Shown: piece after piece, positions 1-5,247 of the stretch
Numbering within the stretch: the first letter of the stretch is position 1
How the letters are laid out: the number at the start of each line of letters is the position of its first letter
DNA from: Flavobacteriia bacterium
GTDB lineage: Bacteria; Bacteroidota; Bacteroidia; Flavobacteriales; Flavobacteriaceae
NCBI GenBank assembly: GCA_018500075.1
Contig: JAHBAN010000194.1
Coordinates: 1-5,247 of the forward strand
Direction: 5' to 3'
Length of the DNA: 5,247 nt
Translations under genes and position numbers: made by a program
Notes under the pieces: generated by a model
Databases searched by the model: none
Told to the model about the DNA's origin: nothing
Seen by the model: only the letters and a program-made list of their open reading frames with translations

Positions 1-687
1 GCGAAAAAACGGCCCGACCCAAAGCCCGCGCGCCCCCGCCGAAGGCGCATAATGAAACGTCATCAAAGGAAAGACGAGCCAAAGCGCCGGCATCTTGAGC
101 AAATCCATCAGCGAGGCTTTCACATCCGACTGCACAGCCTGCGGATCGCGCACAACAAAAAACAGCCCCAAAGCCGTGAGCACACTCACAGCCGCCGTGC
201 CCCAGACAACAGCCCGCCAGCCAAACGCCTCAACCGCCAATGTGGTCGGCAAAGCCGAGGCCAGATTGCCCACCGAACCAACCCCCAGAACAACCGCCGC
301 CAAAGTGGCAAAAACAGCCGCAGGGTAGCTGCGCGCAAAAATATAGTATGACGCCATCAAAACAGGCGAACACCCGACCCCGATCAAAAGCATCGCAATC
401 GAAATATGCACAGGCGCAGTCGCCAGAGCAAACACAGCCGCGCCGCCCCCGCCCCCGATCAGCAGCAAAACAGACGCCGTGCGCCGCGGCCCGACCTTGT
501 CCAAAGCCCAGCCCACAGGGATCTGCATCGCCGCAAACGCCAGAAACCAAAGCCCCGAAGCCGTCGCCAGATCCTCAGGACTGGCCCCCACATCACGCTC
601 CAGAACCTCGGTCAAAACCGCCAGAAACGCCCGATAAAACTGACTCAACACATAAGCAAAACACAGCAAAATCAAATCAACGCGCAT
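1..687 (-). CDS. MFS transporter, N-terminal half (3' end off the left edge)
   Basis: This frame is open for 229 codons from an ATG at 687-685 to base 1 with no stop, so the C-terminal half lies outside the window. The product looks like a major facilitator superfamily inner-membrane transporter, a secondary carrier normally of about 400 residues. Hydrophobic segments fall near residues 4-24, 44-60, 71-90, 94-114, 122-145 and 158-178. They are followed by a polar central loop (about 180-198) and the start of a seventh helix near 200. The loop between helices 2 and 3 carries the MFS motif A pattern, GWALDKVGPRR, at 59-69. An AAGGG sequence about nine bases before the ATG supports the start. 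The gene follows the SDR gene after 162 bases of palindromic DNA, so co-transcription is uncertain. Wobble positions are unlike those of the SDR gene: by hand count 116 G, 76 T, 34 C and 3 A. The substrate cannot be inferred. The family call is firm, based on topology and motif A. Confidence 0.88.
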   Translation of the reverse strand, partial: MRVDLILLCFAYVLSQFYRAFLAVLTEVLERDVGASPEDLATASGLWFLAFAAMQIPVGWALDKVGPRRTASVLLLIGGGGGAAVFALATAPVHISIAMLLIGVGCSPVLMASYYIFARSYPAAVFATLAAVVLGVGSVGNLASALPTTLAVEAFGWRAVVWGTAAVSVLTALGLFFVVRDPQAVQSDVKASLMDLLKMPALWLVFPLMTFHYAPSAGARGLWVGPFFR

Positions 688-743
688 CAGATGAACCCTT
701 TCTGGCTCTTTTTTATTGCTCTAAATATCCCAGGGCCGACTCC

Positions 744-782
744 GCGCAGCAAGTGCGCTCTGTCGGTTCGCGCTTGCTGCGC
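744..782. repeat. Inverted repeat 1: 14-base arms, 11-base loop
   Basis: The arm at 744-757 pairs with 769-782. The outer ten bases, GCGCAGCAAG against CTTGCTGCGC, pair perfectly. Then comes one G-T pair (754/772) and three more Watson-Crick pairs around an 11-base loop. It is the hairpin nearest the MFS gene and lies about 57 bases upstream of its ATG. No T-run follows on either strand, so it is not a classical intrinsic terminator. Confidence 0.75.
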
Positions 783-795
783 AAGCTGCTTAAGT

Positions 796-815
796 CTGGG
801 GGACTGGTCCCCCAG
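796..815. repeat. Inverted repeat 2: perfect 9-base arms around a 2-base centre
   Basis: CTGGGGGAC at 796-804 is followed by a TG centre and the exact reverse complement GTCCCCCAG at 807-815. As RNA the innermost pair would have to open to leave a four-base loop over an eight-pair, very GC-rich stem. As DNA it is a nearly perfect dyad that could also be a protein site. It sits in the middle of the three-repeat element. Confidence 0.8.
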
Positions 816-820
816 TTTGG

Positions 821-847
821 TCGGATTTTCGCGCAGCGAAAATTCGA
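821..847. repeat. Inverted repeat 3, directly after the SDR stop codon
   Basis: The arms at 821-832 and 836-847 pair over 12 positions around a GCA loop. Eight inner pairs are perfect (ATTTTCGC against GCGAAAAT), then one G-T pair (824/844), then three perfect outer pairs. On the minus strand it starts two bases past the TGA of the SDR gene, the position expected for a transcript 3' end structure. No U-tract follows, so termination or 3' end stabilisation is only a possibility. Confidence 0.75.
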
Positions 848-849
848 AC

Positions 850-1596
850 TCAAATACACCGCCCGCCATCCACTTCCATACAGACCCCCGTGATCATGCT
901 CGCCTCATCCGAGCACATAAAACACGCCGCATTGCCGAGGTCTTCAGGCGTTGAAAACCGCCCCAAAGGAATGGTGCTCAAAAACTTCGCGCGCATCTCG
1001 GGCGTGTCCTCCCCCATAAAGCTCGCCAGAAGCGGCGTCTCCCCCGCCACGGGGTTGAGCGCATTCACCCTGACGCCAAAGGGCGCCAGCTCCACAGCCA
1101 TCGCTTTGGTCGCCGTGTTCATCCAGCCCTTGGAGGCATTGTACCAGTTCAGCCTCGGGCGCGGGCTGACTCCTGCGGTTGAGGCAATATTCAAAATAGC
1201 CCCCTTGCCGCGCGCCTTCATCACCGGCGCAAGCGCGCGCGCAAACAGGTAAACAGACTTGCAGTTGACCGCAAACACACGGTCAAACTCCTCCTCGCTC
1301 ACCTCCTCCATGGCTGTCGGCAAATGGGTGACGCCGGCGTTGTTCACCAGAATATCCACCTCGCCAAAGACCTGCCGCGCCGTGGCAACCGCCTCGCTCA
1401 CATCCGCCGCCAGAGCCACATTCGCCTGATGCCCGAAACATCCCGCGCCCAGCTCCTCGGCCATGCCCATCGCCCCGTCGTGGTTCTGATCCACAATCAT
1501 GACCTGCGCCCCCTCGGCGGCAAATTTACGCGCGATCCCCGCGCCAAAGCCGCTCGCGCCGCCGGTCACAATCGCTGTTTTTCCCTCTAGTCGCAT
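850..1596 (-). CDS. SDR family NAD(P)-dependent oxidoreductase, 248 aa
   Basis: This is a classical short-chain dehydrogenase/reductase of normal length (about 250 residues), a cytoplasmic Rossmann-fold enzyme interconverting an alcohol and a ketone or aldehyde with a nicotinamide cofactor. The motifs are in order: cofactor loop TGGASGFG at 11-18, an acidic residue (Asp36) after the second strand that favours NAD(H) over NADP(H), NNAG at 85-88, Asn111, catalytic Ser139, and Tyr152-x3-Lys156. Two variations stand out. The usual Asp of the adenine-contacting DV motif appears to be Asn59, and the usual Pro-Gly after the active site is Pro-Val (NPVAGET, 181-187). The start is set by GGAGAAGAGG just upstream. 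The exported-protein stop lies 12 bases before the ATG, so the two genes are operonic. Five of codons 2-7 end in A, out of only 15 A-ending codons in the gene. Databases often label relatives glucose 1-dehydrogenase or 3-oxoacyl-ACP reductase; the true substrate cannot be read here. Confidence 0.95.
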   Translation of the reverse strand: MRLEGKTAIVTGGASGFGAGIARKFAAEGAQVMIVDQNHDGAMGMAEELGAGCFGHQANVALAADVSEAVATARQVFGEVDILVNNAGVTHLPTAMEEVSEEEFDRVFAVNCKSVYLFARALAPVMKARGKGAILNIASTAGVSPRPRLNWYNASKGWMNTATKAMAVELAPFGVRVNALNPVAGETPLLASFMGEDTPEMRAKFLSTIPLGRFSTPEDLGNAACFMCSDEASMITGVCMEVDGGRCI

Positions 1597-1608
1597 CGCC
1601 TCTTCTCC
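1597..1608 (-). promoter_or_regulatory. Ribosome binding site of the SDR gene, filling the whole gap
   Basis: The gap between the upstream TAG and the SDR ATG reads GGAGAAGAGGCG on the minus strand, which is almost entirely purine-rich Shine-Dalgarno-like sequence. It fixes the SDR start at 1596 and makes coupled translation with the preceding gene likely. Confidence 0.75.
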
Positions 1609-2385
1609 CTATTCGCGCCCCGACAAAACCAGAAGCGCCTGATGACGCGCCCGAGGCTCCATTTCCATCACAACATCCAGAAAAAATCGCCCCGCCAGAC
1701 AGGCCCGACGGGCGCTCACCTGCTCGAGACGTTCAAAATCCGCCAGCGCGGCCTGTGCCGAAGCTGTCCTCGCCGCCGCGCCCAATGCCGCGGCCATCTG
1801 CGCAGTCGCCCGCTCCCGCGCCTCAGGCGCAAGCCGCGGCGTGGGTCGCGGCGCGCCAAGCCGGGCCGCTTTGTATTGAAGGCGGTAATATTCCTTCAAG
1901 GCAGGTGTGTTCAGCCGCGCCACAGCCTCGGCGGTGTGCCGGCCAATCGCCTCAGCCCCCAGACGGTTCTGAAACATCAGCCCGCAGCTGCGCCGCGACA
2001 CCGCCCCGACAACAACCCGTTCCACCTCGAAAAAATAGGCCAGCTCATCGGGCGCAAGGTGCCCGACCCCGCGCGCCAGAAGCGGATGGATCAGCCCCTG
2101 CGCCGCCTGCGCCGTGGCCCAGTCGCCCCGCTCCGCCGCCAGAATCCGCTCTGCAATATGGCCCGCAATCGCCTCATCGCCCAGCATCCGCGCCATCTGC
2201 GCCAAAGCCAACGCGAGATTTTCGTCCTCATAGCCGTTTTGCACAACAGAGGCCCGTATCTCAGGCAGGGTCGCAATCTCGCCCAATATGCGCAGAATCT
2301 CGGCTTTGCCGGGAGGCTCCTGGGCAAAGCCAGGCGCCCCCGAAAGCCCGAGGGCCACCGTCAGAGAAACCAAAAACCCGCGCAT
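1609..2385 (-). CDS. Exported Ala-rich helical protein of unknown function, 258 aa
   Basis: I do not recognise a family for this protein. The N-terminus looks like a Sec signal peptide: MRGF, then a hydrophobic stretch to about residue 18, and a plausible cleavage site after GFA at 19-21, leaving a mature protein of about 237 residues. The mature part appears mostly helical and is rich in Ala (52 of 258 residues) and Arg, with only three Lys. It has no lipobox and no further clear membrane segment, so a soluble periplasmic location is likely. The only two cysteines, Cys134 and Cys229, sit in similar settings, VSRRSC (129-134) and VSARRAC (223-229), and could form a disulfide. AAGGGG six bases before the ATG supports the start. 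The gene lies 63 bases after the aldehyde dehydrogenase and 12 before the SDR gene, so it belongs to the operon. Its job may be linked to the imported substrate, but this is inference. Confidence 0.85.
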   Translation of the reverse strand: MRGFLVSLTVALGLSGAPGFAQEPPGKAEILRILGEIATLPEIRASVVQNGYEDENLALALAQMARMLGDEAIAGHIAERILAAERGDWATAQAAQGLIHPLLARGVGHLAPDELAYFFEVERVVVGAVSRRSCGLMFQNRLGAEAIGRHTAEAVARLNTPALKEYYRLQYKAARLGAPRPTPRLAPEARERATAQMAAALGAAARTASAQAALADFERLEQVSARRACLAGRFFLDVVMEMEPRARHQALLVLSGRE

Positions 2386-2391
2386 CAGCCG

Positions 2392-2397
2392 CCCCTT
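2392..2397 (-). promoter_or_regulatory. Ribosome binding site of the exported-protein gene
   Basis: AAGGGG on the minus strand, six bases before the ATG at 2385, is a good Shine-Dalgarno match and selects this start, which is also the one that gives an intact signal peptide. Confidence 0.6.
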
Positions 2398-2433
2398 GCT
2401 CTAGGCCTGCGATCATTGCGCGCCGCGACGCCA

Positions 2434-2464
2434 ATGAAAAGCCCGAAATCAGCCATGAAAAGCC
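2434..2464. repeat. Short direct repeat across the aldehyde dehydrogenase stop
   Basis: ATGAAAAGCC occurs at 2434-2443 and again at 2455-2464 on the plus strand (GGCTTTTCAT on the coding strand), 21 bases apart. One copy encodes the last residues of the aldehyde dehydrogenase and the other lies just past its TGA. It may be a remnant of a small tandem duplication or chance; no function is implied. Confidence 0.5.
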
Positions 2465-3900
2465 GCGACGGTTTTCAACGCGGTAAAGCCGTAAAGCGCC
2501 TCAAAGCCCTTTTCGCGCCCATGGCCCGACTTGCCCACGCCGCCAAAAGGCAGCTCCACACCGCCCCCCGCGCCATAATTGTTGATAAACACCTGCCCCG
2601 CGCGAATGGCCTTGGCGAGCCGCATCTGGCGCGCGCCGTTTTGGCTCCAGACCGAAGCAACAAGGCCATAATCGGTGCCATTGGCAATCGCCACGGCCTC
2701 CGCCTCGTCCTCAAACGGGATGATCACCTGCACAGGGCCGAAAATCTCGTCGCGCGCCAGCGCATGGCTGGCCGGCACCCCCGCAAACAAGCTGGGCGCA
2801 ACAAAATTCCCGCCCTCCGGCGCATCGCTGAGCACGCCTTCGCCGACCCGCTCAAGATCGCCCGCCTCGGCCAGAAAGCCGCGCACAATCCCCTTCTGCT
2901 TGGCCGAAATCAGCGGTCCCACGTCCAGATCGGCCAAAGCCTGCCCGACGCGCAACTGCCCATAGCGCTCTGCCATCCGCGTCACCACCTCGTCATAGAT
3001 CCGCCGCTGCACCAGAATACGCGAGGAAGCCGAACAGGTCTGCCCGGCATTCTGGATCCCCGCATTGACAAGAAACGGCAGCGCCGCATCCAGATCGGCA
3101 TCCTCAAACACAAGCTGCGGGCTTTTCCCGCCCAGTTCGAGCGTCACAGGCTTGACGTGTTTCGCCGCCGCCATCTGGATCAGACTCCCCGTCGCAACCG
3201 AGCCTGTGAAAGAGATATGGTCAATCCCGTCATGCCCGCTCAAAGCCGCGCCCGCCTCACGGCCAAGGCCGGGCACCACATTCAAGACCCCGTCCGGCAA
3301 CCCCGCTTCGCGGGCCAAGTCGGCAAAGGCCAGCGCGGTGAGGCAGGCGTCCTCGGCGGGCTTGAGAACACAGGTGTTCCCCGCCGCCAGAGCCGCCCCG
3401 ACAGAGCGGCCAATAATCTGCATAGGGTAGTTCCAAGGCACAATATGCGCCGTCACCCCATGCGGCTCGCGCAGCGTATAGACAGTATAGCCATCCAGAT
3501 AAGGGATGCTCTCGCCCATAAGCTTGTCTGCCGCCCCGCCATAAAACTCGCAGTAGCGCGCCAGCGCCAGCGCATCGGCCCGCGCCTGCTTGAGCGGTTT
3601 GCCCACATCGAGCGCCTCCAGCCGCGCCAGCGCTTCGGCGCGCCCCTCCACGAGCTTGCCAAGCCGCATCAGAATGCGCCCGCGCTCCGCCGCAGGGGTG
3701 CGCGCCCAGCCGCCCTCAAAGGCCCGCCGCGCCGCGTCAATGGCCGCCTCCACATCGCCCGCCTGCCCGCGCGCAATCTCGCCAATCTGCGCCCCCGTCG
3801 AAGGGTTCAACAGCGGCAGGGTCTGCCCCGCTTCGGGCGCAACCCACACACCGTCAATCAGGCATTTCGCAGGGTCAAACCCCAGATCCTCAAGGCTCAT
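2449..3900 (-). CDS. NAD(P)-dependent aldehyde dehydrogenase family protein, 483 aa
   Basis: This is a full-length member of the aldehyde dehydrogenase superfamily (usual length 480-500), a cytoplasmic enzyme that oxidises an aldehyde irreversibly to the acid. All hallmarks are present: PWNYP at 155-159 with the oxyanion-hole Asn157, the cofactor Lys180 in KPAE, FTGS at 231-234, general base Glu255 in ELGGKSP, catalytic Cys289 in GQTCS, EIFGPV at 385-390 and PFGGVGKSGHGRE at 451-463. The ending KTVAAFHG resembles the KTV...HG tail of betaine-aldehyde-type dehydrogenases, but the substrate cannot be assigned. The start is fixed by AGAGGAG a few bases upstream. The ABC transporter gene stops 12 bases before the ATG, indicating one transcript, so the aldehyde probably derives from the imported solute. 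Catalytic and cofactor residues are intact, and no frameshift or truncation is visible. Confidence 0.96.
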   Translation of the reverse strand: MSLEDLGFDPAKCLIDGVWVAPEAGQTLPLLNPSTGAQIGEIARGQAGDVEAAIDAARRAFEGGWARTPAAERGRILMRLGKLVEGRAEALARLEALDVGKPLKQARADALALARYCEFYGGAADKLMGESIPYLDGYTVYTLREPHGVTAHIVPWNYPMQIIGRSVGAALAAGNTCVLKPAEDACLTALAFADLAREAGLPDGVLNVVPGLGREAGAALSGHDGIDHISFTGSVATGSLIQMAAAKHVKPVTLELGGKSPQLVFEDADLDAALPFLVNAGIQNAGQTCSASSRILVQRRIYDEVVTRMAERYGQLRVGQALADLDVGPLISAKQKGIVRGFLAEAGDLERVGEGVLSDAPEGGNFVAPSLFAGVPASHALARDEIFGPVQVIIPFEDEAEAVAIANGTDYGLVASVWSQNGARQMRLAKAIRAGQVFINNYGAGGGVELPFGGVGKSGHGREKGFEALYGFTALKTVAAFHG

Positions 3901-3912
3901 CTCTCGCTCCTC
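3901..3912 (-). promoter_or_regulatory. Ribosome binding site of the aldehyde dehydrogenase gene
   Basis: The 12-base gap between the ABC transporter TAA and the aldehyde dehydrogenase ATG reads AGAGGAGCGAGAG on the minus strand, counting the shared boundary base. The AGGAG core six to ten bases from the ATG fixes the start and points to coupled translation. Confidence 0.75.
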
Positions 3913-5247
3913 TTACGCGGTTTTCGACGTTGGCAGCCGCGGCACAGCCGCAATCAGCTCTTTGGTATAGGGGTGCTTTGGCCGCTCAAAAACATCCGCC
4001 GTCGCCCCCTCCTCCACAATCTCGCCCGCCTGCATCACAAGGCAGCGGTCCGTTACATTGCGCACCACGCTCAAATCGTGGCTGATAAACAGATAGGTCA
4101 GCCCATATCGCGTGCCCAGATCGGCGAGCAAATCAAGGATCTGCGCGCGAATGCTCACATCCAGCGCAGACACCGCCTCGTCCAGAATGATCAGCTCGGG
4201 CTTGATGATCAGCGCCCGCGCAATCGCAATCCGCTGCCGCTGCCCGCCGGAAAACTCGTGGATATATTTCTGGGCGTCCGCCGCCTCCAGCCCCACTTTT
4301 TCCAGCGCCTCGACAATAGCCGCCTGTCGCGCCCCGCCCTCGGGGGCATCCTCCAAAAGGTGAAACGGCTCCGCCACAAGCCGCCCGACGGTCCAACGCG
4401 GATTAAAGCTGCCGTAGGGGTCCTGAAACACCACATTCATCTTGCGGCGCACCGCGCGGTCGGGCCGGCTGCCGCTAAAGACAGGCGCGCCATCAAGCCG
4501 TATTTCCCCGCCCTGCACCTCCTCAAGCCCGAGGATCGCGCGGGTCAAAGTGCTCTTGCCACAGCCGCTCTCGCCCACAAGGCCAAGGCTCTCGCCGCGG
4601 CGGATGTCAAAGCTCACCCCCTTCACCGCGCGAAACCGCCGCGCGCGGCCAAACAGCCCCGCGCGCGGCAAAGCATAGTCGCGCACCACGTTCCGCACCG
4701 TCAGCAAAGGCGCCGCAAGGCCCGGTGCCTCTCGCACGGGCGCATGGTCAGAAGCCTCCAGTAGCGCGCGCGAATAAGGCTGCGTGAGCTGTGTAAAAAT
4801 GGCCGGGCACGGCCCGCGCTCCACAACTGCGCCGCGCCGCATAATGACAATCTGGTCCGCCATATCAGAGACAACCGCAAGGTCATGACTGATCAGCAAA
4901 AGCCCCATCCCGTCCTCGCGCGCCAACCGCTTGAGCAGCGTCAGAATCTCGGCCTGCGTTGTCACATCCAGCGCCGTTGTCGGCTCATCGGCAATCAGAA
5001 GTTTGGGCTGCAAGGCAATCGCCATAGCGATCACAACCCGCTGGCGCTGCCCGCCGCTCAGCTCATGGGGATAGCGGCTGAGCGGAAAGCGCTCCTCTGG
5101 CAGCTCGCAGCGCCGCAACGCCTGCGCCGCGCGCGCCAGCGCCGCCTTGCGGCTCACTTTCTCATGAATGCGGATCGTCTCCGCCACCTGCGCGCCGATG
5201 GTCTGGATCGGGTTGAGCGCCGTCATCGGCTCCTGAAACACCATACC
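3913..5247 (-). CDS. Oligopeptide/dipeptide-type ABC transporter, fused double ATPase (5' end off the right edge)
   Basis: This is a cytoplasmic energy-coupling subunit of a binding-protein-dependent importer in which two ATPase domains are fused, as in GsiA and YejF. Numbering from the first in-window Met, domain 1 shows the Q-loop VFQEP (3-7), signature LSGGQ (62-66), Walker B LLIADEPT (82-89) and H-loop His120. Domain 2 is complete: Walker A GESGCGKST (224-232), Q-loop VFQDP (272-276), signature FSGGQ (331-335), Walker B LIILDEAVSALD (351-362) and His389. It ends with the oligopeptide-transporter C-terminal motif HPYTKEL (424-430). A related QPYSRALL (155-162) follows domain 1. The open frame continues to the window edge (a Gly codon precedes the first Met), and domain 1's Walker A is missing, so roughly 80-100 N-terminal residues lie outside and the visible Met is internal. 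Permeases and binding protein are probably encoded upstream. Domain 2 has Ala357 where OppF/DppF relatives usually have Pro. Peptides, glutathione-like or other small organic solutes are possible cargo. Confidence 0.94.
   Translation of the reverse strand, partial: GMVFQEPMTALNPIQTIGAQVAETIRIHEKVSRKAALARAAQALRRCELPEERFPLSRYPHELSGGQRQRVVIAMAIALQPKLLIADEPTTALDVTTQAEILTLLKRLAREDGMGLLLISHDLAVVSDMADQIVIMRRGAVVERGPCPAIFTQLTQPYSRALLEASDHAPVREAPGLAAPLLTVRNVVRDYALPRAGLFGRARRFRAVKGVSFDIRRGESLGLVGESGCGKSTLTRAILGLEEVQGGEIRLDGAPVFSGSRPDRAVRRKMNVVFQDPYGSFNPRWTVGRLVAEPFHLLEDAPEGGARQAAIVEALEKVGLEAADAQKYIHEFSGGQRQRIAIARALIIKPELIILDEAVSALDVSIRAQILDLLADLGTRYGLTYLFISHDLSVVRNVTDRCLVMQAGEIVEEGATADVFERPKHPYTKELIAAVPRLPTSKTA

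Larger units (their letters stand above)
688..849. repeat. Intergenic composite element of three consecutive inverted repeats
   Basis: This 162-base gap between the SDR stop codon and the MFS start holds no gene. Three inverted repeats lie head to tail (744-782, 796-815, 821-847), separated by 13 and 5 bases. They are followed on the MFS side by an AT-richer leader reading CCCTGGGATATTTAGAG on the minus strand. The first hairpin begins two bases after the SDR stop. From memory, very similar blocks (TTTTCGC/GCGAAAA, GGGGGAC/GTCCCCC and a GGGATATTT edge) recur between genes in Rhodobacterales genomes, so this is probably a dispersed palindromic repeat of the REP/BIME kind. Possible roles are transcription attenuation, mRNA 3' end protection or a protein binding site. 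None is demonstrated, and no long U-tract follows any stem. Confidence 0.7.

Noticed and set aside
230..550. Minus-strand 106-codon frame rich in Gly, Cys and Phe
   Set aside because: It overlaps the MFS transporter in another frame. The MFS frame is open to the edge, has regular hydrophobic segments and motif A, and is clearly the real one.
688..760. Possible promoter for the MFS gene (TTGCTG, 17 bases, GATATT on the minus strand)
   Set aside because: The matches are weak (about 3/6 and 4/6) and the first hexamer lies inside a hairpin arm. An MFS promoter in this gap is plausible but not supported well enough to annotate.
821..847. Intrinsic terminator for the operon
   Set aside because: The stem is in the right place, but no U-tract follows it in the direction of transcription, so I recorded it only as an inverted repeat.
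687..869. Minus-strand 60-codon frame spanning the SDR 3' end and the hairpins
   Set aside because: It consists of the SDR 3' end in another frame plus the inverted repeats, and shows no domain or convincing start signal.
240..954. Overlapping plus-strand open frames of 217 and 182 codons over the MFS gene and the palindromic gap
   Set aside because: Their translations are Pro/Arg/Gln/Lys low-complexity, as expected opposite a G/T-rich membrane-protein gene, and they run through the hairpin element and into the SDR gene. No ribosome binding site or domain supports them.
4640..4672. Repeated CCGCGCGCGG runs in the ABC transporter gene
   Set aside because: They encode Arg/Ala/Gly residues of the ordinary loop before domain 2 (LPRAGLFGRARRFRAVKG), so coding constraint explains them.
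1642..4764. A 1040-codon open frame on the plus strand
   Set aside because: It lies exactly codon-on-codon opposite three well-supported minus-strand genes, its translation is Arg/Pro/Ala/His-rich with no recognisable domain, and it is explained by avoidance of TTA, CTA and TCA codons in GC-rich genes.

Overview
The window is GC-rich and every gene in it reads on the minus strand. Protein style, codon use and a familiar palindromic intergenic element suggest an alphaproteobacterium, most likely of the Rhodobacterales/roseobacter group. This placement is recognition from memory, not a database result. No rRNA, tRNA, CRISPR array, transposase or phage gene is visible.

Layout in the direction of transcription (right to left): (1) 5247-3913, the C-terminal three quarters of a double-ATPase subunit of an oligopeptide/dipeptide-type ABC importer, with its N-terminus off the right edge; (2) 3900-2449, a complete NAD(P)-dependent aldehyde dehydrogenase; (3) 2385-1609, an Ala-rich protein with a signal peptide and no recognised family; (4) 1596-850, a complete short-chain dehydrogenase/reductase; (5) 849-688, a gene-free stretch almost filled by three consecutive inverted repeats; (6) 687-1, the N-terminal half of an MFS transporter, truncated by the left edge.

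Genes 1 to 4 look like one operon. The gaps are 12, 63 and 12 bases, the two 12-base gaps consist mostly of ribosome binding site, and no terminator is evident between them. A reasonable inference is that the importer takes up an organic solute. The SDR (alcohol/ketone step) and the aldehyde dehydrogenase (aldehyde to acid) would then act on it or on a breakdown product, and the exported protein would act in the periplasm. The substrate cannot be read from the sequence. The MFS gene is separated from the operon by the palindromic element and has a different wobble-base profile, so it may be a separate transcription unit or have a different history.

The least explained items are the exported protein and the three-hairpin element. 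Nothing here clearly shows a new defence, mobile or RNA system.
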